From Bacillus sp. Y1 (lineage in GTDB: Bacteria > Bacillota > Bacilli > Bacillales > Cytobacillaceae), in contig NZ_CP030028.1 in NCBI RefSeq assembly GCF_003586445.1, forward strand, positions 1,688,501-1,752,500: DNA of 64,000 bases. Direction: 5' to 3'. Position numbers and translations under genes: made by a program. Shown here one piece after another: positions 36,089 through 45,594 of the stretch (the stretch's first letter is position 1; every line of letters starts with the position of its first letter). The notes beneath the pieces are model-generated. The model was not told the origin of the DNA, searched no databases, and worked only from the letters and a program-made list of their open reading frames with translations.

Positions 36089-36667
36089 ATGAATTTACCT
36101 AATAAAATTACAGTTTCACGAATTTTATTAATTCCACTATTTTTAGTAATTGTATATGATCCTTTTTATTGGGGGAATATGCAGTTCATTGGGGCAGAGC
36201 TTCCAGTTGCTCACTTTATCGCCGCAATCATCTTTATTTTTGCTTCTGCAACTGATTGGGTCGATGGATATTATGCTAGAAAGTATAATCTTGTTACCAA
36301 TCTTGGAAAGTTCCTTGATCCGTTAGCAGACAAGTTGCTCGTGTCAGCAGCATTAATTGTTTTAGTTGAATTTGGACTTGCTGATTCTTGGCTGGTCATT
36401 ATCATAATTAGCCGAGAGTTTGCTGTAACAGGACTTCGCTTAATTCTTGCTGGTGGTGGAGAAGTGGTAGCGGCGAATATGCTCGGAAAAATTAAGACAT
36501 GGACACAAATCATTGCGATTTCCGCGTTGTTATTACATAACACCATTTTTGAACTAGCTTCCATTCCGTTTGCTGACATTGCCTTATGGGTTGCTACGTT
36601 CTTTACGATATGGTCTGGCTGGGATTATTTTGCGAAAAATAAACAAGCATTTGTTAATTCTAAATAA
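36089..36667 (+). CDS. pgsA: CDP-diacylglycerol--glycerol-3-phosphate 3-phosphatidyltransferase
   Basis: Makes phosphatidylglycerol phosphate, the entry step to acidic membrane phospholipids. The CDP-alcohol phosphotransferase motif is complete: DWVDGYYARKYNLVTNLGKF followed by LDPLADK. The 192 residues contain about five hydrophobic segments. The ATG at 36089 has GGAGG (36077-36081) upstream; an in-frame ATG at 36074 precedes that site and is not used. It lies between rodZ and cinA, as in B. subtilis. Confidence 0.95.
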   Translation: MNLPNKITVSRILLIPLFLVIVYDPFYWGNMQFIGAELPVAHFIAAIIFIFASATDWVDGYYARKYNLVTNLGKFLDPLADKLLVSAALIVLVEFGLADSWLVIIIISREFAVTGLRLILAGGGEVVAANMLGKIKTWTQIIAISALLLHNTIFELASIPFADIALWVATFFTIWSGWDYFAKNKQAFVNSK

Positions 36668-36690
36668 ATAGAGGTTAGGTGATTGTATAC

Positions 36691-37929
36691 ATGAATGCTG
36701 AGATCATCGCGGTTGGATCAGAGCTATTGCTCGGGCAAATTGTTAATACTAACGCTCGTTTCATTTCCAAACAACTAGCTAGCATTGGTACAAATGTGTT
36801 TTATCATACGGTGGTTGGTGATAATCCGACCCGTTTACAGCAAGCGATTGCTGTTGCAGAAGGCCGATCTAACTTAATTATTTTTACAGGTGGATTGGGA
36901 CCAACAAAGGATGATTTGACAAAAGAGACAATTGCCAAACATCTTGGTAAGGAGCTGGAGTTTGATCAAGCTGCTCTTGACTCAATCTCTCAATACTTTG
37001 AACGTACAAACCGTGTCATGACAGAGAATAATAAGAAGCAAGCGTTGGTCCTTGCTGACTCTACTGTTTTGCCAAATGATAACGGAATGGCCCCTGGAAT
37101 GCTTTTAAATACTGATACTCACCGGTATATGCTTTTACCAGGACCGCCGAAAGAAATGGAACCAATGTTTCTAAATTATGCGCTTCCGCTATTACAAAAG
37201 GAGCCAGACGTCTCTGAGACGATCGTTTCACGAGTGTTGCGTTTCTTTGGGATAGGAGAGGCTACATTAGAAACAAAAATTGAGGATTTGATTGATGCGC
37301 AAACGAATCCTACGATTGCCCCCCTTGCTAGCGATGGGGAAGTCACATTACGGCTCACTGCTAAGCACCAACAAACCGACGTTGCAAATGAGCTTATTAA
37401 TGAAACGGAAGAGAAGATCCGTACACGTGTTGGTGAGTTCTTCTACGGATATGATGAAACCTCATTAATGAATGAGTTATTTACACTGCTTCAAAAGAAC
37501 GATTTAACGATTGCCTGTGCAGAGAGCTTAACTGGAGGGATGTTTCAGCAGGAGCTGACAGCTATTCCAGGTTCGAGTGCGGTATTAAAAGGCGGAGTCG
37601 TCTGCTATACGAATGAGGTTAAGGAAAAGGTACTTGGTGTTAAAAAGGAATCTCTCGAGAATTATGGAGCAGTTAGTGAAGAGTGCGCAAGGGAGTTAGC
37701 TGAAAATGTGGCTTCTTTACTTAACGCCGATATTGGAATTAGCTTCACTGGTGTAGCAGGACCTGATTTAGTTGAGGGAAAACCGGTAGGTACAGTTTAT
37801 ATTGGAATTTCGAAAAAAGGATCTCCAGTAAAAGTTGAAAAATTTGTCTTTGCTGGAACTAGAGAAGGAAATCGAGTAAGAAGTGTGAAGTATGGCTGTT
37901 TCTCACTAATCAATAGCTTGAAAGATTAA
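36691..37929 (+). CDS. cinA: CinA family competence/damage-inducible protein
   Basis: A two-domain nucleotide-processing protein. The N-terminal molybdopterin-binding-like domain starts [20 protein letters not shown] and has the [11 protein letters not shown] block. The C-terminal domain carries AESLTGG and FTGVAGPD, the signature of NMN deamidases (PncC). It has 412 residues, near B. subtilis CinA (416). AGGTGA at 36677-36682 points to ATG 36691 rather than GTG 36679. It precedes recA, but a terminator and a separate recA promoter lie between them. Confidence 0.92.
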   Translation: MNAEIIAVGSELLLGQIVNTNARFISKQLASIGTNVFYHTVVGDNPTRLQQAIAVAEGRSNLIIFTGGLGPTKDDLTKETIAKHLGKELEFDQAALDSISQYFERTNRVMTENNKKQALVLADSTVLPNDNGMAPGMLLNTDTHRYMLLPGPPKEMEPMFLNYALPLLQKEPDVSETIVSRVLRFFGIGEATLETKIEDLIDAQTNPTIAPLASDGEVTLRLTAKHQQTDVANELINETEEKIRTRVGEFFYGYDETSLMNELFTLLQKNDLTIACAESLTGGMFQQELTAIPGSSAVLKGGVVCYTNEVKEKVLGVKKESLENYGAVSEECARELAENVASLLNADIGISFTGVAGPDLVEGKPVGTVYIGISKKGSPVKVEKFVFAGTREGNRVRSVKYGCFSLINSLKD

Positions 37930-37957
37930 CAGAGCAAATCATTTTGCTCTGTTTTTT
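37928..37957 (+). terminator. Intrinsic terminator after cinA
   Basis: AACAGAGCAAA (37928-37938) pairs with TTTGCTCTGTT (37943-37953), then T to 37957. Confidence 0.88.
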
Positions 37958-38078
37958 CTCTTTACCAAATTTAGAATTTGATTTAAAATGAGATTTTTCA
38001 GCTATGAACATAGGCGAAAAAACAATATTGCTAAGAAGAAAATAGATTTTTACAACTATATTTGGTAGTGAAAAAAAT

Positions 38079-38092
38079 CGAATGAATGTTCG
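38079..38092 (+). promoter_or_regulatory. LexA (SOS) box of recA
   Basis: CGAATGAATGTTCG differs at one base from the Bacillus LexA box CGAACNNNNGTTCG. It lies 9 bases upstream of the recA -35. It is embedded in a longer A-tract/T-tract inverted repeat that also resembles a terminator. Confidence 0.75.
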
Positions 38093-38101
38093 ATTTTTTG
38101 C

Positions 38102-38130
38102 TCGACAAACAGAAATAAAACGAGTATAGT
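38102..38130 (+). promoter_or_regulatory. SigA promoter of recA
   Basis: TCGACA (38102-38107), 17 bases, TATAGT (38125-38130). Both hexamers match consensus at five of six positions. Confidence 0.75.
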
Positions 38131-38201
38131 AAAGATAGTGAAATGAACATGCAACGAATAATAGATAGATATATTCGTTTTAAATAAGGAGGAAAATAGT
38201 A

Positions 38202-39251
38202 GTGGCAAATGATCGTCAAGCAGCCCTTGAAATGGCATTAAAACAAATAGAAAAGCAATTTGGTAAAGGCTCTATCATGAAGTTAGGAGAGCAAACAGAT
38301 CGTCAAATTTCTACTTCTAAAAGTGGATCACTAGCTCTTGATACAGCATTAGGAATAGGTGGCTATCCAAAGGGTCGTATCATTGAAATCTATGGTCCTG
38401 AAAGCTCGGGTAAAACAACGGTTGCCCTTCATGCAATTGCTGAGGTACAAGCTGCAGGTGGACAAGCAGCATTTATTGATGCCGAGCATGCACTTGACCC
38501 TGATTATGCACAGAAGCTTGGTGTGAACATTGATGAATTGCTATTGTCACAGCCTGACACTGGTGAACAAGCCCTTGAAATTGCTGAAGCATTGGTGCGA
38601 AGCGGAGCAGTTGATATTTTAGTCATCGACTCAGTAGCAGCCCTTGTTCCAAAGGCAGAGATTGAAGGGGAAATGGGAGACTCTCACGTTGGTCTACAAG
38701 CTCGTTTAATGTCACAAGCTCTTCGTAAGCTTTCTGGTGCGATCAACAAGTCTAAAACAATTGCTATCTTTATTAACCAGATTCGTGAAAAGGTCGGAGT
38801 TATGTTTGGTAACCCTGAGACAACTCCTGGTGGACGTGCGCTTAAATTCTATTCATCTGTTCGTTTAGAGGTTCGCCGTGCAGAAACGTTAAAGCAAGGC
38901 AATGATATGGTTGGTAACAAAACGAAAATTAAAGTTGTGAAGAATAAAGTAGCTCCTCCATTCCGTACGGCTGAAGTAGATATTATGTACGGAGAAGGAA
39001 TTTCGAAAGAGGGAGAAGCTCTTGATATGGGCTCGGAACTTGATATCGTACAAAAGAGTGGATCTTGGTATTCTTATAATGATGAGCGTCTTGGTCAAGG
39101 GCGTGAGAATGCGAAGCTGTTCTTGAAGGAAAATAAAGAGTTATTAGTTGAAATCCAAAATAAGATCCGTGAACACTATGGTTTAGACGGCGTGAAGACT
39201 CTTCCGGAAGACCATGAAGAAGATCAAGAACAATTTGATTTAGTGGATTAA
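38202..39251 (+). CDS. recA: Recombinase RecA
   Basis: The strand-exchange protein that also triggers LexA self-cleavage. The 349 residues match B. subtilis RecA (348). Walker A GPESSGKT is at about residues 65-72, Walker B is in [14 protein letters not shown], and the L2-like region follows [20 protein letters not shown]. The C-terminal tail is acidic ([14 protein letters not shown]). The start is GTG 38202 after AAGGAGGA. It is controlled by the LexA box and promoter just upstream and ends at a strong terminator. Confidence 0.98.
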   Translation: MANDRQAALEMALKQIEKQFGKGSIMKLGEQTDRQISTSKSGSLALDTALGIGGYPKGRIIEIYGPESSGKTTVALHAIAEVQAAGGQAAFIDAEHALDPDYAQKLGVNIDELLLSQPDTGEQALEIAEALVRSGAVDILVIDSVAALVPKAEIEGEMGDSHVGLQARLMSQALRKLSGAINKSKTIAIFINQIREKVGVMFGNPETTPGGRALKFYSSVRLEVRRAETLKQGNDMVGNKTKIKVVKNKVAPPFRTAEVDIMYGEGISKEGEALDMGSELDIVQKSGSWYSYNDERLGQGRENAKLFLKENKELLVEIQNKIREHYGLDGVKTLPEDHEEDQEQFDLVD

Positions 39252-39261
39252 TACAGATTTT

Positions 39262-39290
39262 ACAGCAGACTATTTGGTCTGCTGTTTTTT
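39262..39290 (+). terminator. Intrinsic terminator after recA
   Basis: ACAGCAGAC (39262-39270) pairs with GTCTGCTGT (39277-39285), then T to 39290. Confidence 0.9.
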
Positions 39291-39427
39291 ATATCGTCGT
39301 TGTTAATAATCGTACGAAAATTGTGAGGTTAGCTCGATAAATGAAAGCTTTAACAGCAGTGGGTTTGACATAGTTCACCATAATCTACCAATATAAACGA
39401 AATATTACAACCAAGCCGGACAAACCC

Positions 39428-39456
39428 TTGACAATAAAAATTCACACATTTACAAT
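39428..39456 (+). promoter_or_regulatory. SigA promoter of rny with long leader
   Basis: TTGACA (39428-39433), 17 bases, TACAAT (39451-39456). The start would be near 39463, leaving a leader of about 125 bases before rny. Two other TTGACA sequences at 39365 and 39521 lack good -10 partners. The gap 39291-39588 holds no gene that I can see. Confidence 0.75.
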
Positions 39457-39588
39457 TAATATGTATATTTTATGTTTTTTAATGATGAATGAAGACGTGT
39501 AAAAGCCTTTGTGCTGTATATTGACAAAACAATGTACATGCCGACATTTTAGAAAACGTAACACAAGTTAATAGCAAGAGGAGGTGAA

Positions 39589-41154
39589 ATGATGGATCTA
39601 TTTACAATGATCATCTCCATTTTGCTTGCTTTACCCGTCGGTGCAGTTGTTGGCTATTTTGTTCGTAAATCTTTTTCTGAAGCAAAAATTGCTGGAGCTA
39701 GAGGTGCTGCAGAGCAAATTCTAGAGGATGCAAAACGTGAAGCAGAAGCCTTAAAAAAGGAGTCTCTGCTTGAGGCAAAGGATGAGATTCATAAGCTTCG
39801 TACAGAAGCAGAACGTGAAGTTCGTGATCGTAGAAGCGAGCTGCAAAAGCAGGAAAACCGCTTACTTCAAAAAGAGGAAAATCTTGATCGAAAAGACGAA
39901 TCGTTAGACAAACGTGAAGCACTTTTAGAGAAGAGGGACGATTCTCTTAACAAAAAACAACAGCATATTGAAGAGATGGAAAGCAAAGTGGACGAGATCG
40001 TAAAAATGCAACAGGCAGAGCTTGAACGCATCTCGGGCTTAACTCGTGATGAGGCGAAATCCATCATTTTAGAGCGTATGGAACAGGAGTTATCCCATGA
40101 CATCGCTTTAATGATAAAAGAGAGTGAAAATAGAGCAAAAGAGGAAGCAGACAAAAAAGCAAAGGAAATTTTGTCGTTAGCTATTCAACGTTGTGCGGCT
40201 GATCACGTAGCTGAAACGACCGTTTCGGTAGTCACTCTTCCAAATGATGAGATGAAAGGTCGAATCATTGGTCGTGAAGGACGAAACATCCGTACACTTG
40301 AAACTCTTACTGGAATTGATCTCATTATTGATGATACTCCAGAAGCAGTTATTTTATCTGGGTTTGATCCGATTCGAAGAGAAACAGCCCGCTTAGCGCT
40401 TGAAAAGCTAGTTCAAGATGGTCGTATCCATCCTGCTCGAATCGAAGAAATGGTTGATAAGGCACGCCGTGAAGTGGATGAACATATTCGTGAAATTGGT
40501 GAGCAAACAACTTTTGAGGTTGGGGTACATGGACTGCACCCAGATTTGATTAAGATTCTCGGCCGATTGAAATTCCGTACTAGCTATGGTCAAAATGTGT
40601 TGAAGCACTCTACTGAAGTTTCTCAATTAGCTGGATTGCTAGCTGCAGAACTTGGAGAAGATGAAACACTTGCTCGTCGTGCAGGCTTACTACACGATAT
40701 TGGTAAGGCAATTGACCATGAAGTGGAAGGAAGTCACGTAGAAATCGGTGTCGAACTGGCTACTAAATACAAGGAGCATCCGGTTGTTATTAACTCGATT
40801 GCTTCTCACCATGGCGATTCCGAGCCTACATCCGTTATTGCTGTTCTTGTTGCAGCGGCAGATGCGCTATCCGCAGCAAGACCTGGTGCAAGACGTGAGA
40901 CGCTTGAAAACTATATCCGACGCTTAGAAAAGCTTGAGGAAATTTCAGAATCGTATGATGGAGTGGAAAAGTCATTTGCTATCCAGGCTGGACGTGAAGT
41001 TCGTATCCTAGTGAAGCCAGAGCAAATTGACGACTTAGAGGCTCATCGTTTAGCTCGCGATATTCGTAAAAAAATCGAAGAGGAACTTGATTATCCTGGC
41101 CATATTAAGGTAACGGTAATTAGGGAAACGAGAGCAGTTGAATACGCAAAATAA
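39589..41154 (+). CDS. rny: Ribonuclease Y
   Basis: The membrane-anchored endonuclease that initiates mRNA decay in Bacillus. One membrane helix occupies about residues 4-25. A long Glu/Lys/Arg-rich coiled coil runs to about residue 190. A KH domain has [19 protein letters not shown], and the HD domain has [12 protein letters not shown] and NSIASHHGD. The 521 residues match the family (520). ATG codons at 39589 and 39592 are in tandem after AGGAGGTGA; either could be used. RicA, a partner that modulates RNase Y processing in B. subtilis, is encoded at 48307. Confidence 0.97.
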   Translation: MMDLFTMIISILLALPVGAVVGYFVRKSFSEAKIAGARGAAEQILEDAKREAEALKKESLLEAKDEIHKLRTEAEREVRDRRSELQKQENRLLQKEENLDRKDESLDKREALLEKRDDSLNKKQQHIEEMESKVDEIVKMQQAELERISGLTRDEAKSIILERMEQELSHDIALMIKESENRAKEEADKKAKEILSLAIQRCAADHVAETTVSVVTLPNDEMKGRIIGREGRNIRTLETLTGIDLIIDDTPEAVILSGFDPIRRETARLALEKLVQDGRIHPARIEEMVDKARREVDEHIREIGEQTTFEVGVHGLHPDLIKILGRLKFRTSYGQNVLKHSTEVSQLAGLLAAELGEDETLARRAGLLHDIGKAIDHEVEGSHVEIGVELATKYKEHPVVINSIASHHGDSEPTSVIAVLVAAADALSAARPGARRETLENYIRRLEKLEEISESYDGVEKSFAIQAGREVRILVKPEQIDDLEAHRLARDIRKKIEEELDYPGHIKVTVIRETRAVEYAK

Positions 41155-41177
41155 AGCGGTGCTTTTGCACCGCTTTT
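41153..41177 (+). terminator. Intrinsic terminator after rny
   Basis: AAAGCGGTGC (41153-41162), loop TTTT, GCACCGCTTT (41167-41176). The stem overlaps the stop codon, and the T-run is short. Confidence 0.75.
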
Positions 41178-41237
41178 ATTTTGTCCCAATACATATGATA
41201 CAATGGAAAGAAATTACGAAAAAGAAGGGTTTAATTG

Positions 41238-42035
41238 ATGAACATATTATTTGTTGGAGATGTCGTTGGTTCACCAGGAAGAGATATGGTGAAGGAATAC
41301 GTCCCAAGATTAAAGGAAAAATATCGTCCACACATTACCATTATTAATGGTGAAAATGCTGCAGGTGGAAAAGGGATTACGGAAAAAATCTATCGAGGTT
41401 TTTTAGAGGTTGGTGCGCAAGCCGTTACGTTAGGAAACCATACATGGGATAACCGTGATATTTTTGAATTCATCGATGATGCCAAATACATGGTTAGACC
41501 AGCAAACTTTCCTGAAGATAACCCTGGTAAGGGAATTGTGTATTTAAAAATGAATCAAGATGAAATAGCAATCATCAGCCTGCAAGGGCGTACCTTTATG
41601 CAACCCAATAATTGTCCGTTCCGAAAAGCGGATGAACTGATCGAAGAAGCTAGTAAACGAACACCTATTATCTTTGTTGATTTCCATGCTGAGGCAACAA
41701 GTGAGAAGCTCGCTATGGGTTGGTATTTAGATGGAAGAGTAACAGCAGTAGTTGGTACACATACACATGTACAAACGGCTGACAATCGAGTATTACCGCA
41801 AGGAACAGCCTATATTTCGGATGTTGGAATGACAGGACCATATGATGGGATACTTGGAATGGACAGAGAAATTGTCATTAGACGATTCCTATCCAACTTA
41901 CCAGCACGATTTGAAGTTCCAGATACAGATAAAACACAACTTGGTGCCGTACATATTGAACTGGATAAAAAGACGGGAAAAGCAAAAAAAATCGATCGAA
42001 TTCTGATCAATGACGATCATCCATTTTTCTCATAG
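41238..42035 (+). CDS. ymdB: Metallophosphoesterase YmdB
   Basis: A cytoplasmic calcineurin-like phosphodiesterase; B. subtilis YmdB acts on 2',3'-cyclic nucleotides and affects biofilm and motility decisions. Metal ligands are visible in NILFVGDVVGSPGRD (Asp8), NGENAAGGKG, LGNHTWDN, FHAEATSEK and GTHTHVQTAD. The 265 residues match the family. I start it at ATG 41238; an adjacent TTG at 41235 adds one residue. It lies directly after rny, a conserved pairing. Confidence 0.93.
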   Translation: MNILFVGDVVGSPGRDMVKEYVPRLKEKYRPHITIINGENAAGGKGITEKIYRGFLEVGAQAVTLGNHTWDNRDIFEFIDDAKYMVRPANFPEDNPGKGIVYLKMNQDEIAIISLQGRTFMQPNNCPFRKADELIEEASKRTPIIFVDFHAEATSEKLAMGWYLDGRVTAVVGTHTHVQTADNRVLPQGTAYISDVGMTGPYDGILGMDREIVIRRFLSNLPARFEVPDTDKTQLGAVHIELDKKTGKAKKIDRILINDDHPFFS

Positions 42036-42060
42036 ACGGTCAGAAAAATAAACGCATAGC

Positions 42061-42095
42061 AAAAGCACCTGCAAAATAGACGCAGGTGTTTTTTT
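42061..42095 (+). terminator. Intrinsic terminator after ymdB
   Basis: AAAAGCACCTGC (42061-42072) pairs with GCAGGTGTTTTT (42082-42093), with one G-U pair, then T to 42095. Confidence 0.85.
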
Positions 42096-42158
42096 GTTTA
42101 ACTATTACCGCTAGTGAATGCATATACACTTTGTTTTTAATCTTACTTTTTTGTCCAA

Positions 42159-42188
42159 GCCGGAATATGTTAAAGCTTTTGCGAATAT
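42159..42188 (+). promoter_or_regulatory. SigH-type promoter of spoVS
   Basis: GCCGGAATA (42159-42167), 12 bases, TGCGAATAT (42180-42188). The SigH consensus is RnAGGAWWW-N11-12-RnnGAATWW, so there is one mismatch in each element. B. subtilis spoVS is a known SigH target. Confidence 0.65.
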
Positions 42189-42266
42189 AGTAGCAATGGA
42201 ATCATATATACCTGAGTTGTTCAATAACAAGAACATCAGGGGGGATTAAACAAGGAGGAGCTAGGA

Positions 42267-42527
42267 ATGGAAATATTAAAAGTTTCAGCAAAATCTAATC
42301 CCAATTCTGTAGCTGGTGCGCTCGCAGGAGTTCTGCGCGAAAGAGGTGCTGCGGAAATTCAGGCCATAGGTGCGGGTGCATTAAATCAAGCGGTAAAGGC
42401 AGTAGCCATTGCACGAGGATTTGTAGCACCTAGCGGAGTCGATTTAATTTGTATCCCAGCATTCACAGACATATTAATTGATGGGGAAGAGCGCACAGCG
42501 ATCAAATTAATCATTGAGCCAAGATGA
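42267..42527 (+). CDS. spoVS: Stage V sporulation protein S
   Basis: An 86-residue Alba-like protein, the same length as B. subtilis SpoVS, in which the loss of the gene blocks spore formation at stage V and alters septation. Characteristic sequence is MEILKVSAKSNPNSVAGALA and AVAIARGFVAPSGVDLICIP. AGGAGGAG precedes the ATG. A SigH-type promoter lies about 80 bases upstream and a terminator follows. Confidence 0.96.
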   Translation: MEILKVSAKSNPNSVAGALAGVLRERGAAEIQAIGAGALNQAVKAVAIARGFVAPSGVDLICIPAFTDILIDGEERTAIKLIIEPR

Positions 42528-42542
42528 GGGAGTATCTTTTTT

Positions 42543-42579
42543 CCTGTTTGCATTCTTATTGCAAACAGGTTCTTTTTTT
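42543..42579 (+). terminator. Intrinsic terminator after spoVS
   Basis: CCTGTTTGCA (42543-42552) pairs with TGCAAACAGG (42560-42569), then TTC and seven T. Confidence 0.85.
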
Positions 42580-42629
42580 GTCAGTATGAGTCTATGCTAA
42601 AATAAACGACTAAGGAAGGGATACGAACC

Positions 42630-43556
42630 ATGAAAATTTTTGATGCGCATTGTGATGTATTATACAAAATGTTTATGAATCCAAAGCTTACAAGCTTTCT
42701 AGATCCAAAGGAGCTTCAGGTTACGCTCGCGGGCATGAAAAAAAGTGGTGTAAAAGTACAATGCTTTGCCATCTACGTACCAGAGAATATTCACCCTGAT
42801 CTTTCCTTCCATGCTGCTTTGCATATGATAGACCTTTTCTATGAAAAAATTATCAAACCATATAAAGAAATTAAGCTGATTACGAGTCAGAGTGATTTAG
42901 ATGATCTAAAAGATGGGGAATTCGGAGCGATTCTTACACTAGAGGGGTGTGATTGTATCGGTTCGGATTTGCTGAAGTTAAAAACACTGCTGCGTCTAGG
43001 AGTTTCTTCAGTTGGTTTAACATGGAATTTTGCCAATGCTGTCGCTGATGGGGCACTTGAAGAGCGGGGCGCTGGTCTATCTAGATTCGGAAAAAGAGTC
43101 GTATCAACTCTTAACAAAGAGGGGGTATGGTGTGATGTATCACATCTATCTGAAAGAGGGTTTTGGGATGTGCTGGAGTTAGCAGATTATCCTTTTGCTT
43201 CTCACTCCAATGCGTATTCTCTATGTCCGCATCCGAGAAACTTACGGGATGAACAGATTGCGGCATTAATAGAAAGAGAAACAGTCATGGGACTAACCTT
43301 TGTTACTCAGTTCCTCTCTGGGAAAACGACAGCGACGATTACTGATGTACTGCGTCATCTTGACTATATTTGCTCTCTTGGAGGAGAGGATTTTGTTGGA
43401 TTTGGTTCTGATTTCGATGGAACCGAACATTGTGTAACAGGGCTTGAACATGTAGAAAATTATAGTAATCTTGTAAATGAACTAGGGAAATATTATTCCA
43501 GTATACAGGTCGAGAAGTTTTTGTACGGAAATATGGCAAAAAGATTTCCGAAATAA
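42630..43556 (+). CDS. M19 family membrane-type dipeptidase
   Basis: A 308-residue zinc dipeptidase of the renal dipeptidase family. Metal ligands are in IFDAHCDVLYKM (HxD), the Glu of LTLEGCD, and the His residues of DVSHLSERGF and ASHSNAYSLC. The GFGSDFDG motif follows. No signal peptide is visible, so it is probably cytoplasmic despite the family name. It sits between spoVS and the ferredoxin oxidoreductase genes, a place taken by tdh-kbl in B. subtilis. It has its own AAGGAAGGG site. Confidence 0.9.
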   Translation: MKIFDAHCDVLYKMFMNPKLTSFLDPKELQVTLAGMKKSGVKVQCFAIYVPENIHPDLSFHAALHMIDLFYEKIIKPYKEIKLITSQSDLDDLKDGEFGAILTLEGCDCIGSDLLKLKTLLRLGVSSVGLTWNFANAVADGALEERGAGLSRFGKRVVSTLNKEGVWCDVSHLSERGFWDVLELADYPFASHSNAYSLCPHPRNLRDEQIAALIERETVMGLTFVTQFLSGKTTATITDVLRHLDYICSLGGEDFVGFGSDFDGTEHCVTGLEHVENYSNLVNELGKYYSSIQVEKFLYGNMAKRFPK

Positions 43557-43860
43557 AGAGGAGCGAATAAAGCGTTTTCATTTTTATTTAGACTGATCGG
43601 CTTAAAAAAAGACAGATAAAACTATTATTTTCGCAAAAATAAAAAAATATTCATATTTTCGCCATTATTTGGGCGTAAAGGGTTGCTTTTTTTTTCACAT
43701 AGGTCTAGAATTGAAAGCGTTTAGTACCCTTCCATTTCTCACATTTTTACTCTATGAAAACTAGAGTCAAAATCTTCGTGTTACAATCGGAAAAGTGCTA
43801 CACTATTGGTAAAGTAAACGTTTTTACATATTTCTTAACGTATCCAAAGGGGTGTAAGAC
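43557..43860 (+). other. AT-rich control region of korAB with three cre-like sequences
   Basis: No gene is visible in these 304 bases. Sequences related to the CcpA site occur at 43567-43580 (ATAAAGCGTTTTCA), 43712-43725 (TGAAAGCGTTTAGT) and about 43813-43826 (AGTAAACGTTTTTA). They have two, two and three or four mismatches to TGNAARCGNWWWCA. Two TACAAT/TACACT -10 candidates (43782, 43799) lack clear -35 partners. Confidence 0.35.
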
Positions 43861-45591
43861 ATGATCAATCAACTTTCTTGGAAAGTTGGCGGGCAGCAAG
43901 GGGAAGGGATTGAAAGTACTGGGGAGATTTTCTCTATTGCTTTGAATCGATTAGGTTACTATTTATATGGGTACCGCCACTTTTCATCTCGTATTAAAGG
44001 TGGACACACTAATAACAAAATCCGTGTAAGCACGTCACAGGTTCGCTCTATTTCAGATGACTTAGACATCTTAGTGGCATTTGATCAGGAAACGCTTGAC
44101 TTAAATTACAAAGAACTTCATGACAATGGTGTGATGATTGCAGATGCGAAGTTTAATCCTGTGAAACCAACGGATACAAATGCAACTTTGTATGCGGTTC
44201 CATTTACAGATATTGCAACTGAATTGGGTACATCATTAATGAAAAACATGGTGGCTGTAGGAGCTACTTGTGCAGTACTAGATTTAGATATTAACGTTTT
44301 TGAGTCCGTAGTTCAAGAGATTTTTGGACGCAAAGGACAGTCTGTGGTTGATAAGAACATGGAAGCAATCAAAGCTGGTTATACAGCAATGAAGGAGCAA
44401 ATCCAAGATTCCGCTTTAATGCAATTAGCAAAAGCAGATGGAAAGCAACGTTTGTTCATGATTGGTAACGATGCAATTGCACTAGGTGCACTAGCTGGTG
44501 GATGTCGCTTTATGGCAGCATACCCAATTACTCCTGCTTCAGAAATCATGGAGTATTTAATTAAAAAACTACCTGCTCTTGGTGGAACAGTTATTCAAAC
44601 TGAAGATGAAATTGCGGCATGTACGATGGCAATCGGTGCAAACTATGCAGGTGTTCGTGCGATCACTGCATCAGCTGGTCCGGGATTATCGTTGAAGATG
44701 GAAGCAATCGGTCTTTCTGGAATTACTGAAACACCAATTGTTATTGTTGATACACAGCGTGGTGGTCCATCTACGGGTCTACCAACAAAGCAAGAACAAT
44801 CTGATTTAATGGCCATGATTTATGGTACTCACGGAGAAATTCCAAAGATCGTTATGGCTCCAAGTACTGTACAAGAAGCGTTCTACGATACAGCTGAGGC
44901 ATTTAACCTTGCTGAAGAGTACCAAGTGCCTGTTATCGTCTTATCTGACCTTCAACTTTCTTTAGGAAAGCAAACGGTTGAGCCTTTAGACTTTAGTAAG
45001 GTTGAAATCCGACGCGGAAAACTTGTAACTGAATTACCAGAATCAGATTCAAAAGATTACTTTAAGCGTTACGAAGTGACTGAAGATGGTATTTCTCCTC
45101 GTGTTATTCCTGGGGTAAAGGGTGGAATTCACCACGTAACAGGTGTAGAACATGATGAAACAGGTAAACCGTCAGAATCAGCATTAAACCGTAATGCACA
45201 AATGGATAAGCGTTTCCGTAAAGTTGAGAACATCAAATTTAATACGCCAATTCACGTTCAAGCTCCACATGCGGATGCGGATGTACTAGTTGTTGGTTTT
45301 AACTCAACTAGAGGAGCGATCGAAGAAGCTATGACACGCCTTGAGAAGGATGGAGTGAAAGTGAATCATGCGCATGTACGTTTGATTCATCCGTTCCCTA
45401 CTGACGAAATGCTTCCACTAGTCAAAGCAGCTAAAAAGGTTGTAGTTGTTGAAAACAACGCAACTGGACAGTTAGCAAACATTCTGAAGATGAATGTAGG
45501 ACATGCTGAGAAAGTAGTAAAGCATTTAAAGTATGACGGAAATCCATTCCTACCACATGAAATCCATTCAAAGATCAAGGAGTTGTTCTAA
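43861..45591 (+). CDS. korA: 2-oxoacid:ferredoxin oxidoreductase, alpha (gamma-alpha fused) subunit
   Basis: A 576-residue subunit of a thiamine-diphosphate enzyme that oxidises a 2-oxoacid, probably 2-oxoglutarate, to the acyl-CoA with ferredoxin as acceptor. The N-terminal gamma-type domain (SWKVGGQQGEGIESTGEIFS) is fused to the alpha domain with FMAAYPITPASEIMEYL and ASAGPGLSLKMEAIGL. It is paired with the beta subunit three bases downstream. No ferredoxin gene is adjacent. B. subtilis 168 relies on the OdhAB complex, but many Bacillaceae carry this enzyme before miaB. The exact 2-oxoacid cannot be read from sequence. Confidence 0.9.
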   Translation: MINQLSWKVGGQQGEGIESTGEIFSIALNRLGYYLYGYRHFSSRIKGGHTNNKIRVSTSQVRSISDDLDILVAFDQETLDLNYKELHDNGVMIADAKFNPVKPTDTNATLYAVPFTDIATELGTSLMKNMVAVGATCAVLDLDINVFESVVQEIFGRKGQSVVDKNMEAIKAGYTAMKEQIQDSALMQLAKADGKQRLFMIGNDAIALGALAGGCRFMAAYPITPASEIMEYLIKKLPALGGTVIQTEDEIAACTMAIGANYAGVRAITASAGPGLSLKMEAIGLSGITETPIVIVDTQRGGPSTGLPTKQEQSDLMAMIYGTHGEIPKIVMAPSTVQEAFYDTAEAFNLAEEYQVPVIVLSDLQLSLGKQTVEPLDFSKVEIRRGKLVTELPESDSKDYFKRYEVTEDGISPRVIPGVKGGIHHVTGVEHDETGKPSESALNRNAQMDKRFRKVENIKFNTPIHVQAPHADADVLVVGFNSTRGAIEEAMTRLEKDGVKVNHAHVRLIHPFPTDEMLPLVKAAKKVVVVENNATGQLANILKMNVGHAEKVVKHLKYDGNPFLPHEIHSKIKELF

Positions 45592-45594
45592 ATT

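Noticed and set aside
39365..39397. Promoter with TTGACA at 39365 upstream of rny
   Set aside because: No -10 hexamer occurs at 16-18 bases; the TTGACA-17-TACAAT pair at 39428-39456 is much better.
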